Positions 1 through 5,835 of a DNA stretch of 6,047 nucleotides are shown here, piece after piece. The DNA comes from Leptospiraceae bacterium (lineage in GTDB: Bacteria > Spirochaetota > Leptospiria > Leptospirales > Leptospiraceae), in assembly GCA_027485405.1 (NCBI GenBank), contig JAIXRB010000020.1, positions 1 through 6,047 on the forward strand. The letters run 5' to 3'. How positions within the stretch are numbered: the stretch's first letter is position 1; every line of letters starts with the position of its first letter. Below the pieces are notes generated by a model. That model was not told the DNA's origin, ran no database searches, and saw only the letters and a program-made list of their open reading frames with translations. The translations under genes and the position numbers were made by a program.

Positions 1-1062
1 AGTACCGAGTTGACTTTTGTAATCATTGTTTCGTTTATAGCAGGACTGATAGCCAAAATTCCTGAGTTTACTGCAATCAAAGCCGACTTTTTTTACCCAA
101 GAAATATTGCATTTATAATTTTTCCTTTACTGACAGCATATTTCTCTTGGAGACAAAACATTCAGCCTAAAAAACTATTCATTATTTCAGTCGTCATTTT
201 AGTTTCTGTTTTCTACATCAATATTCTTCCAGACAATTCTAAAAGTGACACACTAATTCTTGCTTGTATCCACTTGCCTCTATTTTTATGGGCTGTTTTA
301 GGCTTTACATTTGTCGGAGACAATTTGAAAAACTATCACAAGCGTTTGGACTTTATTAGATATAATGGAGACCTAGTTGTAATGACTACCATAATTCTTA
401 TTGCAGGTGCTATTATGACTGGAATTACCCTTGGGTTATTCTCTCTTATCAAATTAGAAATATATGATTTATATTTCAAATACATTGTTGTTTGGGGACT
501 TGCAGCCTCTCCAATTGTTGGAACTTATCTCGTTCAGACAAATCCTCAATTAGTAAACAAAGTTTCTCCGGTAATCGCTAAAGTTTTTACTCCTTTAGTC
601 CTTTTGACACTTATAATTTATCTAATGGCTGTAATTGGAACTGGAAAAGACCCCTACGATGACAGAGACTTTCTTTTGATTTTCAATATGCTCTTAATTG
701 GGGTAATGGCAATTATTCTGTTCTCAATTGCAGAGACTTCAAAAAATTCAGAAAGTAAAGTTGGAACTTGGCTTCTACTTGGACTTGCAATTGTTACAGT
801 CATTGTGAACAGCATTGCCTTATCAGCAATTTTATTCAGAATTTCAGAATGGGGTATCACTCCAAACAGACTTGCTGTTTTGGGTGGAAACATTCTTATT
901 TTGACAAATCTGTTTATTGTTACGTATAGACTTTTTAAAACAATCAAAGACAGCAACGAAAAAGATAACATTGAAAAAAGCATTGCGGCTTTTTTGCCCA
1001 TTTACAGCATTTGGATAATAATTGTGACTTTCATTTTTCCAATTATCTTTAACTTCAAATGA
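1..1062 (+). CDS. DUF4153-type multi-pass membrane protein, 5' end outside window
   Basis: The reading frame is open to the first base of the window, so the TTG at 10 is only an internal candidate and the true start probably lies upstream. The visible 353 codons form about ten or eleven hydrophobic segments with short charged loops, so this is an integral inner-membrane protein. The loop KDPYDDRDF, followed by a hydrophobic segment, and the later motif RISEWGITPNR (about residues 277-287 counted from base 10), followed by another membrane span, are what I know from DUF4153 proteins. The biochemical role of that family is not established. Aspartate codons are 10 GAC and 3 GAT, against 8 GAC and 21 GAT in the ATPase gene at 2412-4109, which hints at a different origin. 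The stop lies 22 bases before an attC-like element, so this is probably the gene of its own cassette. I am confident of a membrane protein and moderately confident of the family. Confidence 0.75.
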   Translation, partial: STELTFVIIVSFIAGLIAKIPEFTAIKADFFYPRNIAFIIFPLLTAYFSWRQNIQPKKLFIISVVILVSVFYINILPDNSKSDTLILACIHLPLFLWAVLGFTFVGDNLKNYHKRLDFIRYNGDLVVMTTIILIAGAIMTGITLGLFSLIKLEIYDLYFKYIVVWGLAASPIVGTYLVQTNPQLVNKVSPVIAKVFTPLVLLTLIIYLMAVIGTGKDPYDDRDFLLIFNMLLIGVMAIILFSIAETSKNSESKVGTWLLLGLAIVTVIVNSIALSAILFRISEWGITPNRLAVLGGNILILTNLFIVTYRLFKTIKDSNEKDNIEKSIAAFLPIYSIWIIIVTFIFPIIFNFK

Positions 1063-1084
1063 CAGAAAGGCAAAGAAATATGGC

Positions 1085-1216
1085 ACATAACACGGGATTT
1101 GCGTCAGGCGGGGTGACGTGCAAATTTGGAGCTTTGTGCCTCTATTCAAGTTCAGTGCTGGTTGACAGTTTTGTGCTCCGAAACCCGCCCGAATGCAAAG
1201 CCCGAAAACGTTATGC
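1085..1216 (+). repeat. attC-like element 1 (Bacteroidota-style)
   Basis: The left core ACATAAC (1085-1091) and right core GTTATGC (1210-1216) bracket a long imperfect stem. The left arm at 1093-1112 pairs with the right arm at 1184-1204: CGGG with CCCG, TTTGC with GCAAA, and GGCGGG with CCCGCC. There is one extra base on the right side, at 1190. Bulged bases in an otherwise paired arm are what integron integrases use to choose the recombining strand. The internal sequence is unlike elements 2 to 5 and resembles an intergenic element I associate with Bacteroidota genomes. The expected exchange point is between bases 1210 and 1211. The following gene starts 54 bases after the right core. Confidence 0.65.
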
Positions 1217-1269
1217 GAAAGGTCAGTAAATTTATTTATTAAAGAGTAAATTGATTGCAGAAAAATAAC

Positions 1270-2190
1270 ATGAGAATAAAATTGATTTTAATAATTGTTG
1301 TAGTCATTAATTTGACTTGGGATTGTAAAACGGTTCATTTGAAAAATGAAATCTACGTAACACCTGATCAATTTATCAATCAAGCGGATGCTAACCGATA
1401 TTTAGGTAGAGCAAGTCAAAGTAGGATAGAAATGCAAAATCCTGCACCAGCAGGAAGCCCAATCTTCCTTAAAGGTGAAAAATCGTATTTATATGCTCAC
1501 TCAAATTTACCAATAGTTCAAGGCGATCCAGAAGGAGAAACTAATATAAATGTCATTACTAATAGATCATTTAAAATTGATTTAGGTGTATCTTTAAAAT
1601 TAGCTAATGAACAAAAGGAAAATCTAGTTGAAATTGAAAAAAATATTGTTCAACAAATTTCTTCAAAAACTACAAGTAAATCACAAAATTCTATTCAAAA
1701 ACAGAATAATCCTCGTTCTATAACAAAATCAACCTCAATGATTTTACCTATTTCATTGAAAGAACAAATAAAAAATCAAGAATTTGCAATTGAAGCCTTA
1801 AAGTATCTTCAAACTGAAAATGTTAAAACTGATTTTTTGATTACAAAAATACTTTCTGTAACAAAATTCGATGTTGGTTTTGAGATAAATAATAATAACA
1901 TTAAAAGCAATTCGTGTGGTTTTTTCGGTTTAAAAAATGATGAACCAAATGCATTTGTTACGAAGGCTTTTAAGGTAAATTCTAAAATAACAGTAGAGTC
2001 CAGTAATAATTTATCAGCAGGTTTTAAAGCTTCATGGAAAGATCTTTCAAATAGAACTAAGAATAATGCCACTATTAGTGTTCTATTCGAAAATGGTACT
2101 GGTGGAGAGCCTGATAAATATTATATTCTGGCAAATGGTTCTTGGAGTGCGGTTGAAGTTGAAACTTTCAATTCAAATAAATGTAAATAA
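1270..2190 (+). CDS. secreted cassette protein of unknown function, possible lipoprotein
   Basis: I do not recognise this 306-residue protein. Starting at ATG 1270, it opens with two basic residues and a hydrophobic stretch (about residues 5-15) ending in LTWDC, with Cys19. This resembles a spirochaete-type lipoprotein signal, although Asp directly before the cysteine is unusual and may mean simple secretion or an anchor instead. An upstream in-frame TTG at 1255 would add five residues. Neither start has a strong Shine-Dalgarno sequence, and I prefer the ATG because it places the basic residues directly before the hydrophobic core. The middle (about residues 110-160) is rich in Gln, Ser, Asn and Lys and looks flexible. 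The C-terminal third is a soluble, probably beta-rich region (FDVGFEINNN, then FKASWKDLS) with Cys216 and Cys305, which could pair. The stop is 23 bases before element 2, which makes this the single gene of a cassette covering roughly 1211-2370. Confidence 0.7.
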   Translation: MRIKLILIIVVVINLTWDCKTVHLKNEIYVTPDQFINQADANRYLGRASQSRIEMQNPAPAGSPIFLKGEKSYLYAHSNLPIVQGDPEGETNINVITNRSFKIDLGVSLKLANEQKENLVEIEKNIVQQISSKTTSKSQNSIQKQNNPRSITKSTSMILPISLKEQIKNQEFAIEALKYLQTENVKTDFLITKILSVTKFDVGFEINNNNIKSNSCGFFGLKNDEPNAFVTKAFKVNSKITVESSNNLSAGFKASWKDLSNRTKNNATISVLFENGTGGEPDKYYILANGSWSAVEVETFNSNKCK

Positions 2191-2213
2191 TAATATATTA
2201 TTACTGACCATTC

Positions 2214-2376
2214 GCATAACATCCGCTACCCACTTCGCTTCGGGACTACGCCCTCGCTCGGCCTGCGGCAAATTCCTCTCCGGCATGTCACTTGCCTCCG
2301 CAAGGTCCGCGCCGACGCTAACGCCTCCTTCAGAGGCTCAGCTCCGAGGAACGTCGGGTAGCTAGTTACGTTATGC
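2214..2376 (+). repeat. attC-like element 2
   Basis: Cores GCATAAC (2214-2220) and GTTATGC (2370-2376) extend to a perfect 10-base inverted repeat (2211-2220 with 2370-2379). A second pair of arms, GCTACCC (2225-2231) and GGGTAGC (2356-2362), is also perfect, with a 4-base gap on the left and a 7-base gap on the right. This gives the R''-L''...L'-R' order of classical attC sites. Inside lie two small hairpins, CTTGC/GCAAG (2291-2304) and GCCTC/GAGGC (2323-2337). The element is GC-rich between AT-rich genes. Its internal sequence matches element 3 closely in the right half, including a shared GCGCCGACGC segment and AACGTCG further on. The expected exchange point is between 2370 and 2371. Confidence 0.75.
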
Positions 2377-2400
2377 GAAATCATTAAATTAATTAAATTG

Positions 2401-2404
2401 AGGA
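2401..2404 (+). promoter_or_regulatory. ribosome binding site of the ATPase gene
   Basis: AGGA, within GAGGAAG, lies seven bases before ATG 2412. It is the clearest Shine-Dalgarno sequence among the cassette genes and fixes the start of the ATPase. Confidence 0.7.
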
Positions 2405-2411
2405 AGAATCT

Positions 2412-4109
2412 ATGTTAGATCAAATTTGTGAAAAAAGACCATTTAAAACAAGAAATGCAGATGAATATTCTTTAGCGGACGTTTTTGCCTTGTTTGTCGA
2501 TCCGAACAAGTCTTTAGTAAATCCGTTTGAATTTGAAAATAACATTATTAAAGGAAGAATGGGTTCGGGTAAAACGATGTATTTAAGGGCAAACTATGCA
2601 TATCATCAGTATGGGTTAGTTGTCTCCCTACTAGATAACGTTAATCCTATTCTTCCGATTTATATCAAATTATCGGATTATCAAAATATTCAAGAACCTG
2701 AAAAGATTTATCACAAGATTCTTTTAAGATTGATTAAAGAAGTTATTGATGCTTTCATGCTGATAAAAAATTCAGCGGCCCTAGCAAATCTTCATGAGGG
2801 TTTCTCGGGACTTCCCGAAGAAATATACAAATCCCAGGATAAATTGGGCGAAATAATGAAGCATTATAAAAAACTTTCTTCCTTAGAATTTACAGAGAAG
2901 GTTTCAAGTCTCGTAAAGACTTCAGGCTCAATTAAATCGAAAATTTTTGAGTTCTTATCGGGATTAGAAAATAAGTATGAAACTGAGTATAAAACTAAAG
3001 AGAATCCAACTATTGAAGATATTAGCGATGTCTATAAAACATTACTGAGTGCAATGAATGGTAAATTGCTAATCTTATTTGATGAAGCTGGCTCAATAAA
3101 TCGATCATTTTTCAAATCTGAACAGAATTCTCAGTCCTATTTTGAAATTCTCATGAACCAGCTAAGAACATTGGAATTCGCAAGAGTTAAAATTGCTGTT
3201 TATCCGCAGACGGTCTCAGATGTTCTAACCGAAACTCGATATGGTGATGTTGTCTTTTTACAAGATGACATACTAGAAAGAAAAGGCTTTAATACTTTTA
3301 TCCAACGAGTTCAAACACTCATAACAAAGTATATCTATAACATTACTGGCATTTCTCTCAACATTGATGATCTATTTGAGACAGAAACAAATTATACGCC
3401 GATTGAACATTTGATAAATGCTTCTAATGGAAATATGCGAAGATTTATCCAACTTATGGACTTAACTATGGTTGAATATTACGAATCCGAAAAACAGCCA
3501 ATGAAAATAAATACTCAAATTATTGAACAGGCTCTAATTAGAAGTGCAAAATCTATGGAGGATTTACATTCCGATATTGACAAGGAATTTTTAAGTTCCG
3601 TTGCCAAAGCTTGTAAAGCTAGGTCAACATATAAATTTCTATTCCCTAATAACGCACCAAATCTATATAAATTTACAAACAAATCTTCCGAATATAATCC
3701 GATTAATATCTTAGATTTAGGAAGCGGAAGAAGAGGAACTGTATATGCATTTGACTATGCATTCTGCGTTTACAAAGGTATTCCTACTCACCATCTAAAG
3801 GAAACAGAAAAAATTGATAGAAATCGCTCATTAAGCTCCGGCACCTGGATCAATAAAAATACAACTTTATCTGAAGCGTTGCTAGAAGTATTGGAAATTC
3901 CAGGTAAAATCGAAGGAACAATTGATTATCTAACTGAAAATAAGGAAAGAGGATTTATAAAAACCAACGACGGGAATGAATATTTTTTTGACAGGACAAA
4001 TATCATCGAACAGGATAAAAATAAAATTCTGCACGTTGAAAAAAATGTCCGGTTCTTTCCTGCAAAAATTGAAGACTCATTGTATGCAACCTATCTAGAA
4101 ATTCCATAA
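2412..4109 (+). CDS. ORC/Cdc6-like AAA ATPase with C-terminal cold-shock-like domain
   Basis: This is a 565-residue P-loop ATPase. The Walker A motif GRMGSGKT is at residues 48-55 and Walker B LLILFDEAG at 219-227, with Asp224 and Glu225 for magnesium binding and hydrolysis. AVYPQT at 262-267 sits where sensor 1 is expected, and GNMRRF at 340-345 fits the sensor 2 position of Orc/Cdc6-type ATPases. A long helical insert, about residues 100-210, separates Walker A from B. Residues about 385-470 look like a winged-helix region. Residues 500-553 resemble a cold-shock (OB-fold) domain, with KERGFI and EYFFDRT in the places of the two RNA-binding motifs. The opening NADEYSLADVFALFVD is familiar from bacterial ORC-CDC6 family ATPases found in accessory regions. 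I infer an ATP-driven switch that binds nucleic acid, and a role in defence is plausible but unproven. The gene is alone between elements 2 and 3, and its stop is 10 bases before element 3. All visible ATPase residues are intact. Confidence 0.75.
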   Translation: MLDQICEKRPFKTRNADEYSLADVFALFVDPNKSLVNPFEFENNIIKGRMGSGKTMYLRANYAYHQYGLVVSLLDNVNPILPIYIKLSDYQNIQEPEKIYHKILLRLIKEVIDAFMLIKNSAALANLHEGFSGLPEEIYKSQDKLGEIMKHYKKLSSLEFTEKVSSLVKTSGSIKSKIFEFLSGLENKYETEYKTKENPTIEDISDVYKTLLSAMNGKLLILFDEAGSINRSFFKSEQNSQSYFEILMNQLRTLEFARVKIAVYPQTVSDVLTETRYGDVVFLQDDILERKGFNTFIQRVQTLITKYIYNITGISLNIDDLFETETNYTPIEHLINASNGNMRRFIQLMDLTMVEYYESEKQPMKINTQIIEQALIRSAKSMEDLHSDIDKEFLSSVAKACKARSTYKFLFPNNAPNLYKFTNKSSEYNPINILDLGSGRRGTVYAFDYAFCVYKGIPTHHLKETEKIDRNRSLSSGTWINKNTTLSEALLEVLEIPGKIEGTIDYLTENKERGFIKTNDGNEYFFDRTNIIEQDKNKILHVEKNVRFFPAKIEDSLYATYLEIP

Positions 4110-4119
4110 AAACGACTTC

Positions 4120-4280
4120 GCATAACTGCGGCTGACACGCTACGATAGGAACTTGCGCCCTCGATCGGTCTAAAGGCACATTGTCCTCCGTCACGCTTCT
4201 TGCTTTGCAAGAAGGCGCCGACGCAAACGCCTCTGCGAGGCTCAGCTTCGGATAACGTCGTGTAGCCTAGTTCGTTATAC
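4120..4280 (+). repeat. attC-like element 3
   Basis: The cores are GCATAAC (4120-4126) and GTTATAC (4274-4280). The right half is closely similar to element 2, with shared blocks GCGCCGACGC, AACGCCTC, GAGGCTCAGCT and AACGTCG in the same order. Two hairpins stand where element 2 has its own: CTTCTTGC/GCAAGAAG with loop TTT (4196-4214) and GCCTC/GAGGC with loop TGC (4229-4241). The inner arms next to the cores pair less well than in element 2. The expected exchange point is between 4274 and 4275. Confidence 0.72.
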
Positions 4281-4429
4281 TCCATTACCTAAGTGTATGA
4301 CTCAGGACATGGGTAATGATTTGATGCATTGAAGAGGATTTGACTTCAACAATCGGATAAGGAATCAGCTCTATTTTTATTTAAAGTTCTTTTAATGAGA
4401 ATAGCGGACAGTAGATCGAAAAAAAATAA
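4281..4429. other. gene-free stretch, possible insertion-sequence remnant
   Basis: No gene is visible here. CATTACC (4283-4289) and GGTAATG (4312-4318) form an inverted repeat around TATGACTCAGGACAT, and TTGAAG (4329-4334) pairs with CTTCAA (4344-4349). The segment from 4283 to about 4350 reminds me of leader sequence found near IS481-type transposase genes, but this is recollection only. It is unusually long for the gap between an attC core and the first gene of a cassette (41 bases ahead of the ATPase, 53 ahead of the secreted protein). The last part, from 4360, is AT-rich with no recognisable site. Confidence 0.3.
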
Positions 4430-4459
4430 TTGACGGAAACAGCTTTAGAGCTGTATGCT
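4430..4459 (+). promoter_or_regulatory. sigma70-type promoter of hicAB with operator-like palindrome
   Basis: The -35 box TTGACG (4430-4435) and -10 box TATGCT (4454-4459) are 18 bases apart. A perfect palindrome, ACAGCT-TTAG-AGCTGT (4439-4454), fills the spacer and touches the -10 box. HicB antitoxins with a DNA-binding domain are known to repress their own promoter, so this palindrome is the natural candidate operator. Transcription would start near 4466. Confidence 0.55.
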
Positions 4460-4464
4460 GAATT

Positions 4465-4644
4465 GTGACAGGCAAGGACCTAATTAAGTTACTTAAAAAG
4501 TATAAATGGGAGCTTGATAGAGTTTCCGGCTCTCACCATATTATGAAAAAAGATCATAAGACACTTTCAGTCCCTGTTCATGGAAATAGAGATATCCCAA
4601 CAGGAACACTAAATGCAATTCTCAAACAAGCAGGATTAAAATGA
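4465..4644 (+). CDS. hicA: HicA mRNA interferase toxin
   Basis: This 59-residue protein matches the whole HicA fold. It opens TGKDLIKLLKKYKWELDRVS, carries the signature SGSHHIM with the catalytic histidine region, and ends DIPTGTLNAILKQAGLK. HicA has a double-stranded-RNA-binding fold and cleaves mRNA and tmRNA in the cytoplasm, and HicB neutralises it. I chose GTG 4465 because an in-frame TGA lies only one codon upstream (4459-4461) and the family usually begins just before TGK. There is no Shine-Dalgarno sequence, and the predicted transcription start lies at or next to the GTG, so the message may be leaderless or nearly so. The gene ends in ATGA, overlapping hicB by four bases, so the two are translationally coupled. 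The length is normal for HicA and no key residue appears to be missing. Confidence 0.92.
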   Translation: MTGKDLIKLLKKYKWELDRVSGSHHIMKKDHKTLSVPVHGNRDIPTGTLNAILKQAGLK

Positions 4645-5063
4645 AGATATACTATCCAGCACTTATAAAGAATAGTAAAGATGGATCATTCAATGTAGAA
4701 TTTCCGGATTTGCCGGGTTGCTTAACGTTTGGAAATAACCTAGTAGAGGCAGTTGAATTTGCAAAAGAGGCATTAACTGGATATTTAGAATCAATAGATT
4801 CTAGAAAATTACTGATTCCAGAGCCAAGCAAGATTAAAGGGAAAGATGTTTATTGGATTTCCCCAGATAAAAATGTATCTTTTGCAATATGGCTCAAGAA
4901 AAAAAGAGAAAAACTAGGATTAAGTCAAAAACAGATTGCTAAAAAGCTTAAAATCACTTATCAAACCTATCAGAAATTTGAAGATCCTCATAAATCGAAT
5001 CCGACTTTGAAAACCATAATCAGATTGGAAAAAGTTTTTGAAGAGGATTTGATATTAGTTTAG
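4641..5063 (+). CDS. hicB: HicB antitoxin with XRE-type DNA-binding domain
   Basis: This is a 140-residue antitoxin. Residues 1-75 are the HicB fold: an opening YYPALIKNSKDGSFNVEFPD with the DLPGC motif, then the helix NLVEAVEFAKEALTGYL. Residues about 83-135 are a helix-turn-helix of the Xre/Cro type (LKKKREKLGLSQKQIAKKL, then YQTYQKFED). The N-terminal part binds and blocks HicA, and the C-terminal part binds the operator upstream of hicA. The start overlaps the hicA stop as ATGA, and AGGA at 4632-4635 is a well-placed ribosome binding site. The order toxin then antitoxin is the normal hicAB order. The stop lies 11 bases before element 4. Confidence 0.93.
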   Translation: MKIYYPALIKNSKDGSFNVEFPDLPGCLTFGNNLVEAVEFAKEALTGYLESIDSRKLLIPEPSKIKGKDVYWISPDKNVSFAIWLKKKREKLGLSQKQIAKKLKITYQTYQKFEDPHKSNPTLKTIIRLEKVFEEDLILV

Positions 5064-5074
5064 TTCGACACTGG

Positions 5075-5171
5075 GTATAACTACAAAATACCTCTGCACT
5101 TCTCTCCCACATAGGGAGAGGTAAGGGATCGCTCGGGCTGCGCCATATTCCCTTAAAGTAGTTCGTTTTTA
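5075..5171 (+). repeat. attC-like element 4, distal core decayed
   Basis: The left core GTATAAC (5075-5081) is good. The right end reads GTTTTTA (5165-5171), where element 3 has GTTATAC in the same TTCGTT context. The arms AACTAC (5079-5084) and GTAGTT (5158-5163) pair perfectly. Inside are two side-by-side hairpins, CTCTCCC/GGGAGAG (5102-5120) and TAAGGGA/TCCCTTA (5122-5155). The second encloses CGCTCGGGCTGCGCC, which is similar to the left half of element 2. The first hairpin has no run of T after it, so I do not call a terminator. The element is probably inactive at its right end. Confidence 0.5.
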
Positions 5172-5270
5172 ATGTAGAATGGAATGTTTATGACGTTTCT
5201 CCTCGATATTCTTCCGATTTGAATTGAATGTTTTCAACCATTTAGCTTGAACAGAGTTTTGAGATTTCAT
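5169..5270 (-). CDS. 33-codon reading frame, unknown, possibly truncated
   Basis: The product would be a small basic peptide (begins MKSQNSVQAKWLKTF, ends EEKRHKHSILH) that I do not recognise. Support comes from its upstream signals: AGAAGG lies five bases before the ATG, and a promoter with near-consensus boxes lies about 115 bases further back. Its stop falls exactly on the decayed core of element 4, which suggests that a longer gene may have been cut at that point or that the stop is accidental. It runs against the direction of all cassette genes here. Confidence 0.3.
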   Translation of the reverse strand: MKSQNSVQAKWLKTFNSNRKNIEEKRHKHSILH

Positions 5271-5452
5271 ATTGTCCTTCTAAAATGCAGGGAGTCTTCC
5301 GAAGTCTTATCGACCCTTCGGAAATCTCTCATCCTTCTGGGGCAGGGTTCTCTGTCGTTTTGGAAGGAAACTCCCCAAACAAAATTGTAACGAAAGAAAA
5401 GAAAGTGTCAAATAAAAAAAGACTAGGTTAAAGCAAAAACCTTTTTGACTAA
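5172..5452. other. stretch without a plus-strand gene; minus-strand leader
   Basis: There is no convincing plus-strand gene here. On the minus strand the region reads as promoter (5384-5411), then a leader of about 100 bases, then the short reading frame ending at 5169. The leader holds the perfect inverted repeat TTCCGAAG/CTTCGGAA (5298-5305 with 5315-5322, read on the plus strand) and a weaker TCCTTC/GAAGGA pair (about 5332-5368). It could be a small RNA or a regulated 5' leader. Confidence 0.35.
5384..5411 (-). promoter_or_regulatory. strong sigma70-type promoter, minus strand
   Basis: On the minus strand, TTGACA (plus-strand 5406-5411) and TACAAT (5384-5389) are separated by 16 bases. 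The -35 box is perfect and the -10 box matches five of six. Transcription would start near 5377 and run leftward toward element 4 and the 3' end of hicB. Confidence 0.6.
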
Positions 5453-5698
5453 ATCGAAATCATACAAAAATACATAGAAAACTTAATTAATGAATTAAGT
5501 TTAATCTTTTCATGGAAACCGATTATAAAAACTGCAATTGTGAATTTCAAAACTGAAGCAATTTTATTTAAAGAAGATTCGTTCAACGCAAATAAAAATA
5601 GCCTAAGATTGTTTTTTGTAAAAAGAACTGACAAAAATGATTTTATTCGCATTGATCCACAAAATGTTAATTTTTTATCACTAGAGAGAGAATCGTGA
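5453..5698 (+). CDS. small cassette reading frame without a normal start, probably decayed
   Basis: An open frame of 81 codons follows a TAA at 5450-5452. It has no ATG, and the first common start is GTG 5540, which would leave 52 residues and has no Shine-Dalgarno sequence. The translation looks like a real soluble protein (for example SLRLFFVKRTDKNDFIRIDP), and the stop lies 15 bases before element 5, as expected for a cassette gene. I therefore favour a gene that has lost its 5' part. An indel in the A run at 5466-5470 is one possible cause. A perfect 10-base palindrome with a 4-base loop (5479-5502) lies inside it. If translation starts at GTG 5540, that palindrome would be upstream and TATAAA (5524-5529) would be a -10-like box. 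The function is unknown. Confidence 0.4.
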   Translation: MEIIQKYIENLINELSLIFSWKPIIKTAIVNFKTEAILFKEDSFNANKNSLRLFFVKRTDKNDFIRIDPQNVNFLSLERES

Positions 5699-5713
5699 AA
5701 ATTGGCTTACGGC

Positions 5714-5824
5714 GTATAACTTTTGCCGATACCCTGCACTTCGGATTTTCGCCTTCGCTTGGCCTACGGCCCAAAGGCTTAGGCAGAAATTTCTCTGGGG
5801 AATAGTTACTACTGGTCGTTATAG
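5714..5824 (+). repeat. attC-like element 5
   Basis: The cores are GTATAAC (5714-5720) and GTTATAG (5818-5824). The left half carries GCCTTCGCTTGGCCTACGGC, clearly related to GCCCTCGCTCGGCCTGCGGC in element 2. GCCTA (5762-5766) pairs with TAGGC (5780-5784). The inner arms near the cores pair poorly and the element is the shortest of those with two good cores, so it may be partly degenerate. Confidence 0.55.
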
Positions 5825-5835
5825 AAAAGATTCCT

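Noticed and set aside
654..1149. Two overlapping minus-strand open frames within the membrane protein gene and element 1
   Set aside because: They lie opposite a clear membrane protein in its coding frame, one runs into the folded element, and neither has a ribosome site or recognisable motif.
2066..2365. Plus-strand open frame across the end of the secreted protein and element 2
   Set aside because: More than half of it is translated attC-like repeat, and it overlaps the real gene in another frame.
4003..4285. Minus-strand open frames across element 3
   Set aside because: They are translations of the GC-rich repeat and of the antisense of the ATPase end.
5102..5120. CTCTCCC/GGGAGAG hairpin as a hicAB terminator
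   Set aside because: No run of T follows the stem, and it is better explained as part of element 4.
5267..5332. 21-codon minus-strand frame overlapping the 33-codon frame by ATGA, like a leader peptide
   Set aside because: Its AGAAGG touches the start codon directly, too close for a working ribosome site, and most of it is the hairpin sequence.
5449..5652. 67-codon minus-strand open frame with an ATG
   Set aside because: It is hydrophobic in the way antisense frames of AT-rich genes often are. It opposes cassette direction, while the plus-strand frame has the expected distance to element 5.
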